The translations under genes were made by a program, and so were the position numbers. This document shows positions 46,012-55,879 of a stretch of DNA of 64,000 nucleotides, in pieces. The DNA is taken from assembly GCA_014378525.1 (NCBI GenBank), contig JACMNL010000101.1, forward strand, positions 1-64,000, given 5' to 3'. The notes beneath the pieces are model-generated. The model saw only the letters and a program-made list of their open reading frames with translations, ran no database searches and had not been told where the DNA came from. The first letter of the stretch is position 1; each line of letters opens with the position of its first letter. The stretch comes from Bacteriovorax sp. GTDB taxonomy: Bacteria; Bdellovibrionota; Bacteriovoracia; Bacteriovoracales; Bacteriovoracaceae.

Positions 46012-47052
46012 ATGAAGCAGGTAATTTTATTTTTAATGATCTCCATTCTCGCTGTTTCTTGCGGCGGAAAAGGGGATACAGGAAAGGCCAGTTTTAAATT
46101 GTCCCTTGGAAATATGTTGAATGCCAATGCTTCGTATTTTTCCGGTGGTCTTCTGATCATTGGTCACAGACTTGATGACTCACAATCTTTTACTCTCGCA
46201 TACACTGACGGCCTTCAGCTGGATTTACAAAAAGGGGCGTGGGAGTTTGCAACTGTCGGCTGGACAAGTGCAGTTAACGGCCCGATGACTGGACCTCAGC
46301 AGTGTTCGTATCAGCTGGTTGAACTTAGAGATGATATTCAGTCGATTAATTTTTCAATGTCTCAATCCAACTGCAGAACATTGAAGAGCACAATGAATGA
46401 CCAGATGGCAGACTCACAGTATTTTAAAGTGACGTATGCGTCGGGTACAGTTGGATTTAAAAAACTTGCCTTATCAGTGTGTTCATCAATTGATGCAAAT
46501 CAGACTTGTACACTGGCCTATGGTTCTTCAACTATAAATTCTTACCAAGTTTCTATCGCTGCAGATGTAAAAGGTGTTGTCGTTGGTAGTTTACCTACAA
46601 TCACTTCGAATTGTATGACAGTAAGCGGAGGTTTTTCATATAGTGAATTAACCCTTCCCTATGGTGGAAACTCAGGATTTCTGGGCATGAACCTCGGGCT
46701 ATACAATAGTGCAGACTGCTCTGGTACTGCAGTTTCAAAAAAATACAATCATGGATTGGCAGAACTACAAACAGATTATTCAAGTATGTCTTCAGTAAAC
46801 GGTAAATCGGGTTATGGATCGTTCAATTATCTTGGTGACTGGAGCAGCCCTTCTGCCCCTCCGAATTCGGGATATGTAAAAGGTGATATGTATAAAACAA
46901 GCTCGAACATTTCAGGTCTGGGATCAACTGCAGGGGATTCAATTTATTTCAATGGCTCCAATTGGGGCAATCTTTATACCCCGGTTACAATTATAGATGG
47001 TGCTCCATATTTCGATGCAGATTTTAACGCTTATTTATTCATAAAAATGTAG
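46012..47052 (+). CDS. Lipoprotein, hypothetical
   Basis: Lipobox LAVSCGGKG; upstream TATAAT at 45989 and GAGGG SD. Confidence 0.65.
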   Translation: MKQVILFLMISILAVSCGGKGDTGKASFKLSLGNMLNANASYFSGGLLIIGHRLDDSQSFTLAYTDGLQLDLQKGAWEFATVGWTSAVNGPMTGPQQCSYQLVELRDDIQSINFSMSQSNCRTLKSTMNDQMADSQYFKVTYASGTVGFKKLALSVCSSIDANQTCTLAYGSSTINSYQVSIAADVKGVVVGSLPTITSNCMTVSGGFSYSELTLPYGGNSGFLGMNLGLYNSADCSGTAVSKKYNHGLAELQTDYSSMSSVNGKSGYGSFNYLGDWSSPSAPPNSGYVKGDMYKTSSNISGLGSTAGDSIYFNGSNWGNLYTPVTIIDGAPYFDADFNAYLFIKM

Positions 47053-47094
47053 AAATTTGTTTATTCATCATATTTTATCTATATGATTTAATGA

Positions 47095-49200
47095 ATGAAT
47101 TTTATTCCGGAAAAAATTGAAAAACTTCTCTCACAATTAATCTATGCAGGATTTTTTGTGCTGCTTTTGACTCCTCTTCTGGTTTCGCTAAATTTATATT
47201 ATCCATTTGTGACTTACAGAACTTTAATTTTTCGCTCAGTGGTCGAAGTCCAGTTTCTCATATGGTTCATCCTTGCTTTAAATAACAAAAAAATGATTCC
47301 TGGGTTTTCCTGGCCACTGAAAAGTGTGCTGCTTTTTATTGCCCTCATCGGCCTTTCCGATTTACAGGGAATAGATCCATTAAAAAGTTACTGGGGAAAC
47401 CTGGAACGTATGGAAGGTTTTGTCAGTCTTTTGCATTTGTCTGCAATGATGTTCGTTGGAATGAGTCTCATAAAAACTAAAAAACAATGGGTAGCGGGCG
47501 GTTTATTTTCACTGGTAACTGCACTTACTGTCTGCCTTCTTGGTTTCAAAGAACTGCACCTTGACCCTCATATTCTGATTCAATCGAGTCTTGGAAATTC
47601 CGGTTATCTTGCCATCTATCTTGTAATTCATATTTTCATCGCAGGTTTTTTTGCTGTGAGTGAATATAAAAATAAAAAAATATTTTTCCCTTCGATTGCA
47701 ATCATTTTAATTTTTATAGTCGCACTATACAACACCGGATCAAGAGGAAGTTTTCTTGGACTTCTGTCCGGGGCCGTCGTTGCTTTCATCATTTTAAGTG
47801 TCGATCAGCAGAAGAAAAAAAATCTCAAAATTTCTCTGATTACAATGTTTGTCATCATTTTAATTTTTGCAGGAAGTCTCTGGAGATTTAAAGACACAAA
47901 ATTTGTCAAAGAAAGTCATACACTTTCAAGATTAACAAATGTCGACATCACTTCTTCCACCAGATTTTATCTGTGGGGAATTGCTTTTAAGGCAATAAAA
48001 GAAAAACCACTGCTGGGTTGGGGACAGGAAAATTTCGATTATCTTTACGATCATTATTATGATGCCAGGCTGGGAGATGTAGAGCCATGGTTTGACCGCA
48101 CTCACAACGTAATGATTGACTGGAGTGTCGCAGGTGGAATTATTGGAGTTCTGGCCTATTTAAGTTTATTTGCCGCGGCCTTTTATTCCCTCTGGAGATG
48201 CGGGCATTTTACTAAAACGGAACAGGCCTTTTTTACCGGAATGATGATTGCGTATTTTATCCACAATCTTTTTATGTTTGATTACCTGATCAGCTATATA
48301 TTATTTTTTCTCATGCTTACTTATGTATCAAGAGAGCAAAGTGATTCTACTAAGTCTCATAAATTTCCCGTTTTGATAGCTTCATTTATTTTTACTTTGT
48401 ATATGGGGTATAATTTATTTTTCTTCAATCCTTCAGCATTTAAAATGGCAGAGGGGATTACAAGATCATTAAATCTAAATCACTCCGGACAAAACGAAGC
48501 GGCCTATGAATCAATCAAGGAAGTCTTAGCACTCAATTTTTCAGGCACACTCGAAGCTAATGACCAGCTGGGGGAAATTATGTTTTCACTTTATAACAGT
48601 GGAAATATTGAGACTGCACACAAAAAAGATTTTTTGAATGAAACTCTTGTCAGATTAAAGGAGTCCTCTTTTGAAAAACCTCAGTCTGTTAAAAAGGCCT
48701 ATGTTTATTTAAACCTGCTGGTTCAGACCAATGACCCGCATAGCGAAGAAGTTTTTTCAAAGGTGCTGGCGCTCTCTCCAAAAAGACAACTCACTTACCT
48801 GGTTAAAATTCAAAAGAATATTCGTGAAGAAAATTTTTCAGAGGCCATGAAACTTGCACAAGTTAATTATATGAATGAAACACGTTCACGGGCAGCTCAA
48901 TCTGTTTATTCATTAAGCGCACTCTTAAATAACGATCTAATTTTAAGCGATAAGCTTCTCACAGGTCTTCCTTTGGAATTTTACGCTGAAAACAATCAGT
49001 TCATTGAAGGTTATAAAAAACGGGGACTTTCAGAGCGGGTGATTGAGCATTATAAAAAATGGATCAGTTTAAATCCAAAAGAAATTGCACCTCATACCGG
49101 TCTGGGATTATATTATCAAAGTCAGGGAAAAACAGAGGAAGCGGCCCTTGAGTTAAATCTTGCTCAACAGCTTACGCAGAAAAAATTATTGAGGTTTTAA
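47095..49200 (+). CDS. O-antigen ligase (WaaL/Wzy)-like membrane protein with C-terminal TPR-like region
   Basis: Polytopic; NTGSRGSFLGLLSGA, STRFYLWGIAFKAIKEKPLLGWGQENF, DRTHNVMIDW; TPR-like C-terminus. Confidence 0.82.
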   Translation: MNFIPEKIEKLLSQLIYAGFFVLLLTPLLVSLNLYYPFVTYRTLIFRSVVEVQFLIWFILALNNKKMIPGFSWPLKSVLLFIALIGLSDLQGIDPLKSYWGNLERMEGFVSLLHLSAMMFVGMSLIKTKKQWVAGGLFSLVTALTVCLLGFKELHLDPHILIQSSLGNSGYLAIYLVIHIFIAGFFAVSEYKNKKIFFPSIAIILIFIVALYNTGSRGSFLGLLSGAVVAFIILSVDQQKKKNLKISLITMFVIILIFAGSLWRFKDTKFVKESHTLSRLTNVDITSSTRFYLWGIAFKAIKEKPLLGWGQENFDYLYDHYYDARLGDVEPWFDRTHNVMIDWSVAGGIIGVLAYLSLFAAAFYSLWRCGHFTKTEQAFFTGMMIAYFIHNLFMFDYLISYILFFLMLTYVSREQSDSTKSHKFPVLIASFIFTLYMGYNLFFFNPSAFKMAEGITRSLNLNHSGQNEAAYESIKEVLALNFSGTLEANDQLGEIMFSLYNSGNIETAHKKDFLNETLVRLKESSFEKPQSVKKAYVYLNLLVQTNDPHSEEVFSKVLALSPKRQLTYLVKIQKNIREENFSEAMKLAQVNYMNETRSRAAQSVYSLSALLNNDLILSDKLLTGLPLEFYAENNQFIEGYKKRGLSERVIEHYKKWISLNPKEIAPHTGLGLYYQSQGKTEEAALELNLAQQLTQKKLLRF

Positions 49201-49202
49201 GC

Positions 49203-49532
49203 ATGTTAAAAATAACAGATACAGAAATCGGCTCCGGTAAAGAAACTGTCAAAGGTGCGCTGGTCATCTGTCAGTACGAAGGATTCCTTGAAGATGGAAC
49301 TAAATTTGATTCATCACTCGATCGCGGAAAACCATTTCAGTTTGTTTTTGGAACGGGCAGAGTGATTAAGGGATGGGATCAGGGATTAGTTGGAATGAAA
49401 GTCGGTGGGAAAAGAACTTTATATGTACCCTCAGAATTAGGTTACGGCGAAAGACAAGTCGGAAAATTTATAAAACCACATTCTAATTTATTATTTCATA
49501 TCGAACTTCTTGACGTTCTCACAAGAGATTAA
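49203..49532 (+). CDS. FKBP-type peptidyl-prolyl isomerase
   Basis: YEGFLEDGTKFDSSLDRGKPFQFVFGTGRVIKGWDQGLVGMKVGGKRTLYVPSELGYGER. Confidence 0.95.
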   Translation: MLKITDTEIGSGKETVKGALVICQYEGFLEDGTKFDSSLDRGKPFQFVFGTGRVIKGWDQGLVGMKVGGKRTLYVPSELGYGERQVGKFIKPHSNLLFHIELLDVLTRD

Positions 49533-49560
49533 ATAAGGCCCCAATCAATGGGGCCTTATT
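49532..49560. terminator. Bidirectional Rho-independent terminator
   Basis: AATAAGGCCCC-AATCAAT-GGGGCCTTATT between convergent genes. Confidence 0.85.
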
Positions 49561-49562
49561 AT

Positions 49563-49853
49563 TTAACAACCGTATTCTTCGAAAGCTTTAACTAAAATAT
49601 ACTCACCATTTTTAACTTCGAAAACTCCATGCATAGTATCCGGAGTTCTACCTGTATCTTCAATTTCCCATACACATTCAATTTTTCCTTCATCAGCAGC
49701 ATCACACCATCCAATTCCTTCATACATTGGGCGCGTTTCATTTAAGCGCTCCATAGTCATTGCCTTAAGTGTTTCAAGGTCTGTTGTAGGAACTTCTGCG
49801 AAAGCTGCGTTTGCTAGAGCTAGAACAGTTATTGCTAAAAGAAATTTTTTCAT
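49563..49853 (-). CDS. Small secreted protein, hypothetical
   Basis: Signal peptide MKKFLLAITVLALANAAFA. Confidence 0.6.
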   Translation of the reverse strand: MKKFLLAITVLALANAAFAEVPTTDLETLKAMTMERLNETRPMYEGIGWCDAADEGKIECVWEIEDTGRTPDTMHGVFEVKNGEYILVKAFEEYGC

Positions 49854-50037
49854 AAAGACTCCCTCATATTTTGGTGATGCAGGCCTTATACATGATGTTG
49901 GCGCTCTTTGTCAGGTTAAAATTTGGTCAGTGTCTATCGAATTTTCATATATTAAGGCCTATTTGCCCGTTGTTGGATGCCTTTTGATGGGTATATTCTA
50001 TGAGGGTATTTTTCTCAAACTTTGAAAAGGATTTATT

Positions 50038-50595
50038 ATGGACTCTAAAATAGCACAAATTGAATTCAAGACGGCCTCTGGAAAACCAACGTCACTTTCA
50101 GATTATGGTGACGACAAAGTTATCATGGTGGTGAATGTCGCTTCTAAATGTGGACTTACTCCACAGTACGAAGGTCTGGAAAAAATTTATGAAAAATATA
50201 AGGACAAAGGTTTTTTAGTTGTAGGTTTTCCTGCCAATGAATTTGCGGGCCAGGAACCGGGAACAAACGAAGAAATTCAACAGTTCTGTACAACAAATTA
50301 CGGTATAAAATTTCCTGTGGCCGAAAAAATTATCGTAAAAGGAGAAGGTCAACATCCATTGTTTGAACTTCTTACAGAAGAAAAACCACTGGCGACAATG
50401 AAGCCCGGTGGTTCACTCGAAGCTAAATTGAGAGAAAAAGGACTAATCTCTGGTAAGGCCGGCGACATCATGTGGAACTTTGAAAAGTTTCTCCTGGATA
50501 AAAAAGGAATAGTGGTGGAGAGATTTGCTCCGGACATTACTCCGGAAGATCCAATGGTTATTCATGCCATTGAAACTGCATTAAAAAAATCTTAA
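50038..50595 (+). CDS. Glutathione peroxidase-family protein
   Basis: VMVVNVASKCGLTPQYEGLEKIYEKYKDKGFLVVGFPANEFAGQEPGTNEEIQQFC, WNFEKFLLDKKG. Confidence 0.93.
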   Translation: MDSKIAQIEFKTASGKPTSLSDYGDDKVIMVVNVASKCGLTPQYEGLEKIYEKYKDKGFLVVGFPANEFAGQEPGTNEEIQQFCTTNYGIKFPVAEKIIVKGEGQHPLFELLTEEKPLATMKPGGSLEAKLREKGLISGKAGDIMWNFEKFLLDKKGIVVERFAPDITPEDPMVIHAIETALKKS

Positions 50596-50661
50596 TCATC
50601 GTCCACTGTTTGTCGAAGGGCTTCCGGTAGACTGAATGTTATAATGAATTCAGAGGTATCT

Positions 50662-51249
50662 ATGATTAAAAAACTTTTACTTTCTTTAAGTATTTTTTTA
50701 ACTTTTGCTCTTCATGCAGCGATTCTTCCTGTGGCGAAATCTGAAACCGCTGTTTTTGCGGCCGGATGTTTTTGGGGTGCAGAAGAGTATTTCAGACAGA
50801 TTCCGGGAGTCATGAAAACTCAGGTTGGTTATACCGGAGGCACTACCAGCAATCCCAAATACGATGAAATGCACGATGGTCACACAGGACATGCAGAAAG
50901 CGTAGAAGTTGTTTTTGATCCTGCAAAAGTCACATACAAAGACTTAATGGATAAATTTTATAAGATGCATGACCCGACTACTTTAAACAGACAGGGAAAT
51001 GACGAAGGGACTCAGTACCGTTCAGCTATTTTCACTACAACTCCAAAACAAAAAGAAGAGGCCATGGCATTTAAGGCAAAAGTAGAAAAATCCGGAGCAT
51101 GGAAAAGGCCGATTACGACTGAAATCGCTGAAGAGAAAAAATTCTGGCCGGCCGAAGATTATCACCAGAAATATTTAGTGAAACATCCCGGTGGATACGA
51201 TAACCATTACGTCCGTAAAATTTCTTTTGATGTCCCCTCTAAGAAATAG
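50662..51249 (+). CDS. msrA: Peptide-methionine (S)-S-oxide reductase, exported
   Basis: Signal peptide; AVFAAGCFWGAEEYFRQIPGV, GYTGG, HAESVEVVFDP, YHQKYL. Confidence 0.93.
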   Translation: MIKKLLLSLSIFLTFALHAAILPVAKSETAVFAAGCFWGAEEYFRQIPGVMKTQVGYTGGTTSNPKYDEMHDGHTGHAESVEVVFDPAKVTYKDLMDKFYKMHDPTTLNRQGNDEGTQYRSAIFTTTPKQKEEAMAFKAKVEKSGAWKRPITTEIAEEKKFWPAEDYHQKYLVKHPGGYDNHYVRKISFDVPSKK

Positions 51250-51251
51250 TT

Positions 51252-52322
51252 TTATTTGAAGGGAAGATACTCTGATAGTTGTGCGATCGAATGCGCGATA
51301 TGCTTTTTTTCAGTTTCAATGAAATCATTAATAGCAGTTTTAAATCCAGGGTGTTTTATTTTGTGTGCACTGTAAGTGCGCACAGGACGAAACCCTCTGG
51401 CTATTTTATGTTCCCCTTGAGCACCTGCCTCAAAAACAGATAATTTTTTTTCAATACAAAAATCTATTCCCTGATAATAACAAAGTTCAAAATGCAGATT
51501 TTCTACGAAAGTTGTTGAACCCCAGTAACGTCCATAAAGTTTTTCATTGTCATAAAAGAAAAGAGAACCTGCAATGATGGCATCATTCTCGCTTGCTTCA
51601 ACATATAGAATATTTTCTTTCATGTTTTTGAAAATGAGTAAAAAGAATTCTTTGTTTAAATAGTCATAGGAATTTTTATTAACAATAGTTGAAATATAAA
51701 ACTGGTACATTCTTTCAGCATGCTCCAATGTGAGCTCAATGCCGGTATACTTTTTAATGTTTAATTGTGGCAGTGATCTTTCATGCCTGATATTTTTTGC
51801 TTTTTTCGTTTTGAGTAAACTTAAAAAATCTTCAAAGTTTTTATAGTCCTTATTGAAAAAATGATACTGCATACTTTCGCGGATCATATAATCCTGCGAT
51901 TTAAAAATACTTATTTCCTCTTCCGTTAAAAATAAAAAATGTGCTGAAGAAAATTCTCCATTTAAGAAGAATTCATCGTGCTTTATTAATAGTTCTGTTG
52001 CTTTTTGAGCATTAAATTCTTTAAGTAGAAAATGCTGGGTAGACACTGGAGTAAAAGGTGTCATGGAAGTCAGTTTTGGGTAATAGGAAATTCCATATTT
52101 CTGGTAGGCTTCGGCCCAGCCCCAGTCAAAGATATACTCGCCGTAGCTGTGATTTTTAATAAAAGTTAAGAGAACACCTTCATTGTCAGCACTGATAAAT
52201 TCAGGAACCCATCCTGTATCCTTACTTACAGATCCGCTTTGAATTTGCGCATTCAAAAATTCGTAATGTAAAAATGGATTTTGCTGTGGACGATTTTTGT
52301 CCCATAATTTTTTAGAGATCAT
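51252..52322 (-). CDS. FemAB/GNAT-like acyltransferase (PF04339-like)
   Basis: FLHYEFLNAQIQSGSVSKDTGW, GEYIFDWGWAEAYQKYG, YYPKLTSMTPFTPV, FEAGAQGEHKIARGFRPVRTYSAHKI. Confidence 0.82.
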   Translation of the reverse strand: MISKKLWDKNRPQQNPFLHYEFLNAQIQSGSVSKDTGWVPEFISADNEGVLLTFIKNHSYGEYIFDWGWAEAYQKYGISYYPKLTSMTPFTPVSTQHFLLKEFNAQKATELLIKHDEFFLNGEFSSAHFLFLTEEEISIFKSQDYMIRESMQYHFFNKDYKNFEDFLSLLKTKKAKNIRHERSLPQLNIKKYTGIELTLEHAERMYQFYISTIVNKNSYDYLNKEFFLLIFKNMKENILYVEASENDAIIAGSLFFYDNEKLYGRYWGSTTFVENLHFELCYYQGIDFCIEKKLSVFEAGAQGEHKIARGFRPVRTYSAHKIKHPGFKTAINDFIETEKKHIAHSIAQLSEYLPFK

Positions 52323-52436
52323 TTTTAGATCTTACGCCAGAAATTTAATGGAGCGAAATGTTTTCTTGATTATTAGGCATGCCTTACCAAATAACTGGTG
52401 AGCTCATCGATAAGAGAGATGTTAAAAATTTAAAAG

Positions 52437-53486
52437 TCAGTTAATATCCTGTCTTCTTACCGACCAGATAAATCCATCAAACCAGAAATGCATAATAGAT
52501 GTCATCAACCAGAATGCCGCCAGATATTTCCAGCTCTCAGTTATCTGTCTGAAGCCTGCCAGAATAAAAATCAGGGGAACAATCAGAAGAAAGAAAATCA
52601 AGAGACCAATACGATAATCTTTATTCACGGGCGTTACCGCAGTTTTCTTCACAACAATCTCAGAAAGATTTGACCTTTCTGTCACCATGACAATAAAAAT
52701 GTACTGAAGAGCATGATAGATGTTCCCAAAAAACACACCATCCGCGATCGTATAAACTGAAGCAACTGTAATTGTCGTTAAACCAGTTACCGCAAACAAT
52801 GCAAACTTTGCTTTTGAATACTGATATCCATTCTTAATTAATTTGCGATAAGAAATAATATAAAAGGCCGCATATAGAATTCCAAAAACGATCATAGGAA
52901 TTCTCGCTCCCGTCACAAGCCAGCTGTATTGTTTCACAATAGTCAGCGGCACTGAAAGATACTCTTCAAAGGCACCATTGACCTGAGTCTTAGGTAAATA
53001 AGTTAAAAGCACTAGATGCGGAAGCAGTCCCATAACAAATGCCATTCCCATGTCGAGTTTGCGTCCAGCGAGTGGAGGATTGCCGGCCTTGCCGTCGTAA
53101 ATTCTTCCAAACCCAAACGTCTGCATGATCGAATGCCATTCATCCCAGTAGACACCGACAAAGCCCATTAGAAGGAACATCGGGTTTGAAACCCACATGG
53201 ATACGAGGAGTAGAAGAGGAACGAGCGTAAAGCGGTATTTATAGCGTTTAAACACACTCATATTCATATGACTGCGGGTAAAAACCAAAAGGACGTGAGC
53301 GTGAGTTAAAACTGAAGCAGCAACTGCAAACCAGACAGGAGTGAGTGTACTGTAAACGTAATTGTCTCCGCGCGGGCCGCAAACAAGGGACACTATTACA
53401 AGAGCGATCAGAGGGCAAAGGATAATAAAAGCGATGTCACTTTTATGGCCGTTGATATACCAGTTTTTCTTCGTTAAATCCGTCAT
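52437..53486 (-). CDS. Polytopic membrane protein with conserved-looking His residues
   Basis: Multiple TM segments; THAHVLLVFTR, YWDEWHSIMQTFGFGRIYD, IYHALQY, MHFWFDGFIWSVRR. Confidence 0.6.
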   Translation of the reverse strand: MTDLTKKNWYINGHKSDIAFIILCPLIALVIVSLVCGPRGDNYVYSTLTPVWFAVAASVLTHAHVLLVFTRSHMNMSVFKRYKYRFTLVPLLLLVSMWVSNPMFLLMGFVGVYWDEWHSIMQTFGFGRIYDGKAGNPPLAGRKLDMGMAFVMGLLPHLVLLTYLPKTQVNGAFEEYLSVPLTIVKQYSWLVTGARIPMIVFGILYAAFYIISYRKLIKNGYQYSKAKFALFAVTGLTTITVASVYTIADGVFFGNIYHALQYIFIVMVTERSNLSEIVVKKTAVTPVNKDYRIGLLIFFLLIVPLIFILAGFRQITESWKYLAAFWLMTSIMHFWFDGFIWSVRRQDIN

Positions 53487-53535
53487 ACTTTTTAGTTTAA
53501 AGCATGACGGAAATAAATCAAGGAAACACCAATAA

Positions 53536-53706
53536 TTAAAGAGGTAGGAATTTTGAAGCGATTACAACCAGCCCAAAAAGTATGACAGCATAAACAGGGT
53601 AGAGATCATTGACCTTTTCATTGCCGTGCACTTTTTCTGCAAGGAAGTATCCTGCTGCACCTGACATGCCACCACCAAGAGCGCCTAATAAAATAACGTT
53701 GTTCAT
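53536..53706 (-). CDS. 56-aa small membrane protein (absent from ORF track)
   Basis: Read on minus strand: MNNVILLGALGGGMSGAAGYFLAEKVHGNEKVNDLYPVYAVILFGLVVIASKFLPL*, SD AGGAAG 7-8 nt upstream. Confidence 0.55.
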   Translation of the reverse strand: MNNVILLGALGGGMSGAAGYFLAEKVHGNEKVNDLYPVYAVILFGLVVIASKFLPL

Positions 53707-53809
53707 TCTTTCTTCCTGAAAAAATATTAATAACTAGAGACACTGAAGCTAATAGAATAGATGATTATTTCCCGATTTTCCAGAGAGAAAAATGAATTTA
53801 TGAGAGACG

Positions 53810-53844
53810 AAATTCGTCGGTGACGATATATCCCCGACGAATTT
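53810..53844. promoter_or_regulatory. 11-bp inverted repeat between small ORF and nuclease gene
   Basis: AAATTCGTCGG-N13-CCGACGAATTT. Confidence 0.4.
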
Positions 53845-53976
53845 GTTATATTAATTGCAAAGTGTATTTATAGGCGCTACAGGGAAGTTTTTATCATAGC
53901 GAAAACAGCAAGAACTCTGGTGTGAAATTAATTCAGAACATAAGACAAAAGGCAATAGGTGCGATATTTCAGGAAC

Positions 53977-54630
53977 ATGAAATACATCTTTTTATATTTA
54001 ACGTTGATTAGTTTAACTTCAATGGCAGAGGCCAGGACAATTTCCGGAAAAGTTCTGGCCATTCACGATGGTGATACGCTGACTTTTCTTCCACAGGGTG
54101 AAGTTAAAAAAGCGAAACTGCGCCTGATGGGAGTGGATACTCCCGAGATTGATTTTAACGGTGCTTCTCAGGGCGAAGTAGCAGAAAAGGCCCGCGAATT
54201 TTTATCCAGTCTTATCCCGTTAAATTCTACTATTCAGGTTTCACTTTCAGATAAAGACACTGACATAAACGGAAGATATCTTGGACAGATTTTTTATAAC
54301 GGTATCGACATCAATCTCGAAATTTTAAAAGCAGGTTGGGGAGCGACTTATTTTATTTTTCCTTACGATAAAAAAATTGTTGTGAGTTATGAAAATGTAT
54401 CTGAGAAAGCTGCAATTCAGGGGGTGGGAATTTTCAGCGATAAGTATAAGGCCCAACCTTTTGGTTATATGTTCAGACAACACATCAAAGGAGTTGAAGG
54501 AACAAATATAGTGGGTGATTTTGAAAGTAAAAAATTGTTCAGTCAGCAATCGATAGAATCAGTGCCACATTTTCACCGAGTGTTTTTTTCAGGCCAAGAG
54601 ACGGCAGTTAATCATGGATTTAATTGGTAG
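53977..54630 (+). CDS. Secreted thermonuclease-family nuclease
   Basis: Signal peptide; GKVLAIHDGDTLTF, AKLRLMGVDTPEIDFNG, DINGRYLGQIFYNG. Confidence 0.85.
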   Translation: MKYIFLYLTLISLTSMAEARTISGKVLAIHDGDTLTFLPQGEVKKAKLRLMGVDTPEIDFNGASQGEVAEKAREFLSSLIPLNSTIQVSLSDKDTDINGRYLGQIFYNGIDINLEILKAGWGATYFIFPYDKKIVVSYENVSEKAAIQGVGIFSDKYKAQPFGYMFRQHIKGVEGTNIVGDFESKKLFSQQSIESVPHFHRVFFSGQETAVNHGFNW

Positions 54631-54647
54631 AAAAATATTTAAAATGA

Positions 54648-55391
54648 TCAGGCCGTTACAATTATCGGACGATGTTTTGTTATGATCATAGTGTGCTCAT
54701 ATTGAGCAGCGAGATTTCCCTTTTCGCAAAGAAGTGTCCAACCATCATTCGATTCTTCACACCACGTTGTTTTCGTCGATAAAAACGGCTCAATCGTAAT
54801 GACTTGTCCTTCGTGCAGGACTCTTTGATCTTCAGGATCGAAATAATTGGCGATGAATCCTGGCTCTTCGTGAAGAGCTCGTCCCACACCATGACTTCCT
54901 AAATTCTCGATCACTTTTAACTGATGTTTGCGTGCCACTTTTTCAACAGCTTTTCCGATAAGATTTAATTTTGCTCCAGCGCGGGCCACTTCCATGGCAG
55001 CGTTTAGGGCCTCTCTCGTCGCTTTCATCACTCGTTTTTGATCCGGTGTGGATTTCCCCAGGACAAAAGATCCTCCGGTGTCTGCAAAGTATCCACCGAG
55101 CTCTGCCGAGACATCGACATTGATCAGGTCGCCGTCTTGTAAAAGTCTCTCTCCTGGAAGTCCGTGGGCCACTTCTTCGTTGATGGAAATACAAGTAGCA
55201 CCAGGAAAATTATAAGTGAGTAGAGGAGCTGATTTAGCGCCAAAAGAATCAAGATAAGCAGCTCCGATATTGTCGAGCTCGCGGGTCGACATTCCAACCT
55301 TCGCTTCTTTCATCATAAGTTTTAAAGTATCGGCAACGATCTTTCCGATAATTTTTAATTTTTCAATGTCTTCTTTGGTTTCAATGGTCAT
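54648..55391 (-). CDS. map: Type I methionine aminopeptidase
   Basis: ISINEEVAHGLPGERLLQDGDLINVDVSAELGGYFADTGGSF, LGSHGVGRALHEEPG, TIEPFLS, YEHTMIIT. Confidence 0.95.
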   Translation of the reverse strand: MTIETKEDIEKLKIIGKIVADTLKLMMKEAKVGMSTRELDNIGAAYLDSFGAKSAPLLTYNFPGATCISINEEVAHGLPGERLLQDGDLINVDVSAELGGYFADTGGSFVLGKSTPDQKRVMKATREALNAAMEVARAGAKLNLIGKAVEKVARKHQLKVIENLGSHGVGRALHEEPGFIANYFDPEDQRVLHEGQVITIEPFLSTKTTWCEESNDGWTLLCEKGNLAAQYEHTMIITKHRPIIVTA

Positions 55392-55393
55392 GA

Positions 55394-55792
55394 TTAAGGT
55401 CTTTGGCTATGTCTCGCAACAGTGTCAATCAATTCGTTGACGTCCATTGGTTTCCTGATTTTTGTTACATTGCTTGGCATGTTTGACAGGTCTTCTTTTG
55501 GTGATCCTTTTGCCGTTGCAATGATCACTGGAATTTTTCCCAGGTCATTTGCATAATTTTTTTGAAGATTTTCTAAAACCTGTATACCAGTCATCACCGG
55601 CATCATCAGATCGAGAATTATACAATCAGGGCGTTCTGCAGGAAGACAAGCGATCAGGTAATCGAGACCAATTTTTCCGTTTTCGGCAGTTGCGATGATA
55701 TAGCCTTCTTCAGTCAGAATTTCCGCGATCAATTCACGGATGTCCATATCGTCTTCAACTATCAAAATCTTTTTTTGTCCCGTCAGTGTCAT
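55394..55792 (-). CDS. CheY-like single-domain response regulator
   Basis: ILIVEDDMDIRELI, DCIILDLMMPVMTG, VIIATAKG, RKPMDVNELID. Confidence 0.92.
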   Translation of the reverse strand: MTLTGQKKILIVEDDMDIRELIAEILTEEGYIIATAENGKIGLDYLIACLPAERPDCIILDLMMPVMTGIQVLENLQKNYANDLGKIPVIIATAKGSPKEDLSNMPSNVTKIRKPMDVNELIDTVARHSQRP

Positions 55793-55879
55793 GTAGTCTA
55801 ATCCCTATAGTTAGTAGTATGAAACTGTACTCCGAAGATATTCAATTCACAAATATTATTGCAATGACACCAACTGCCA

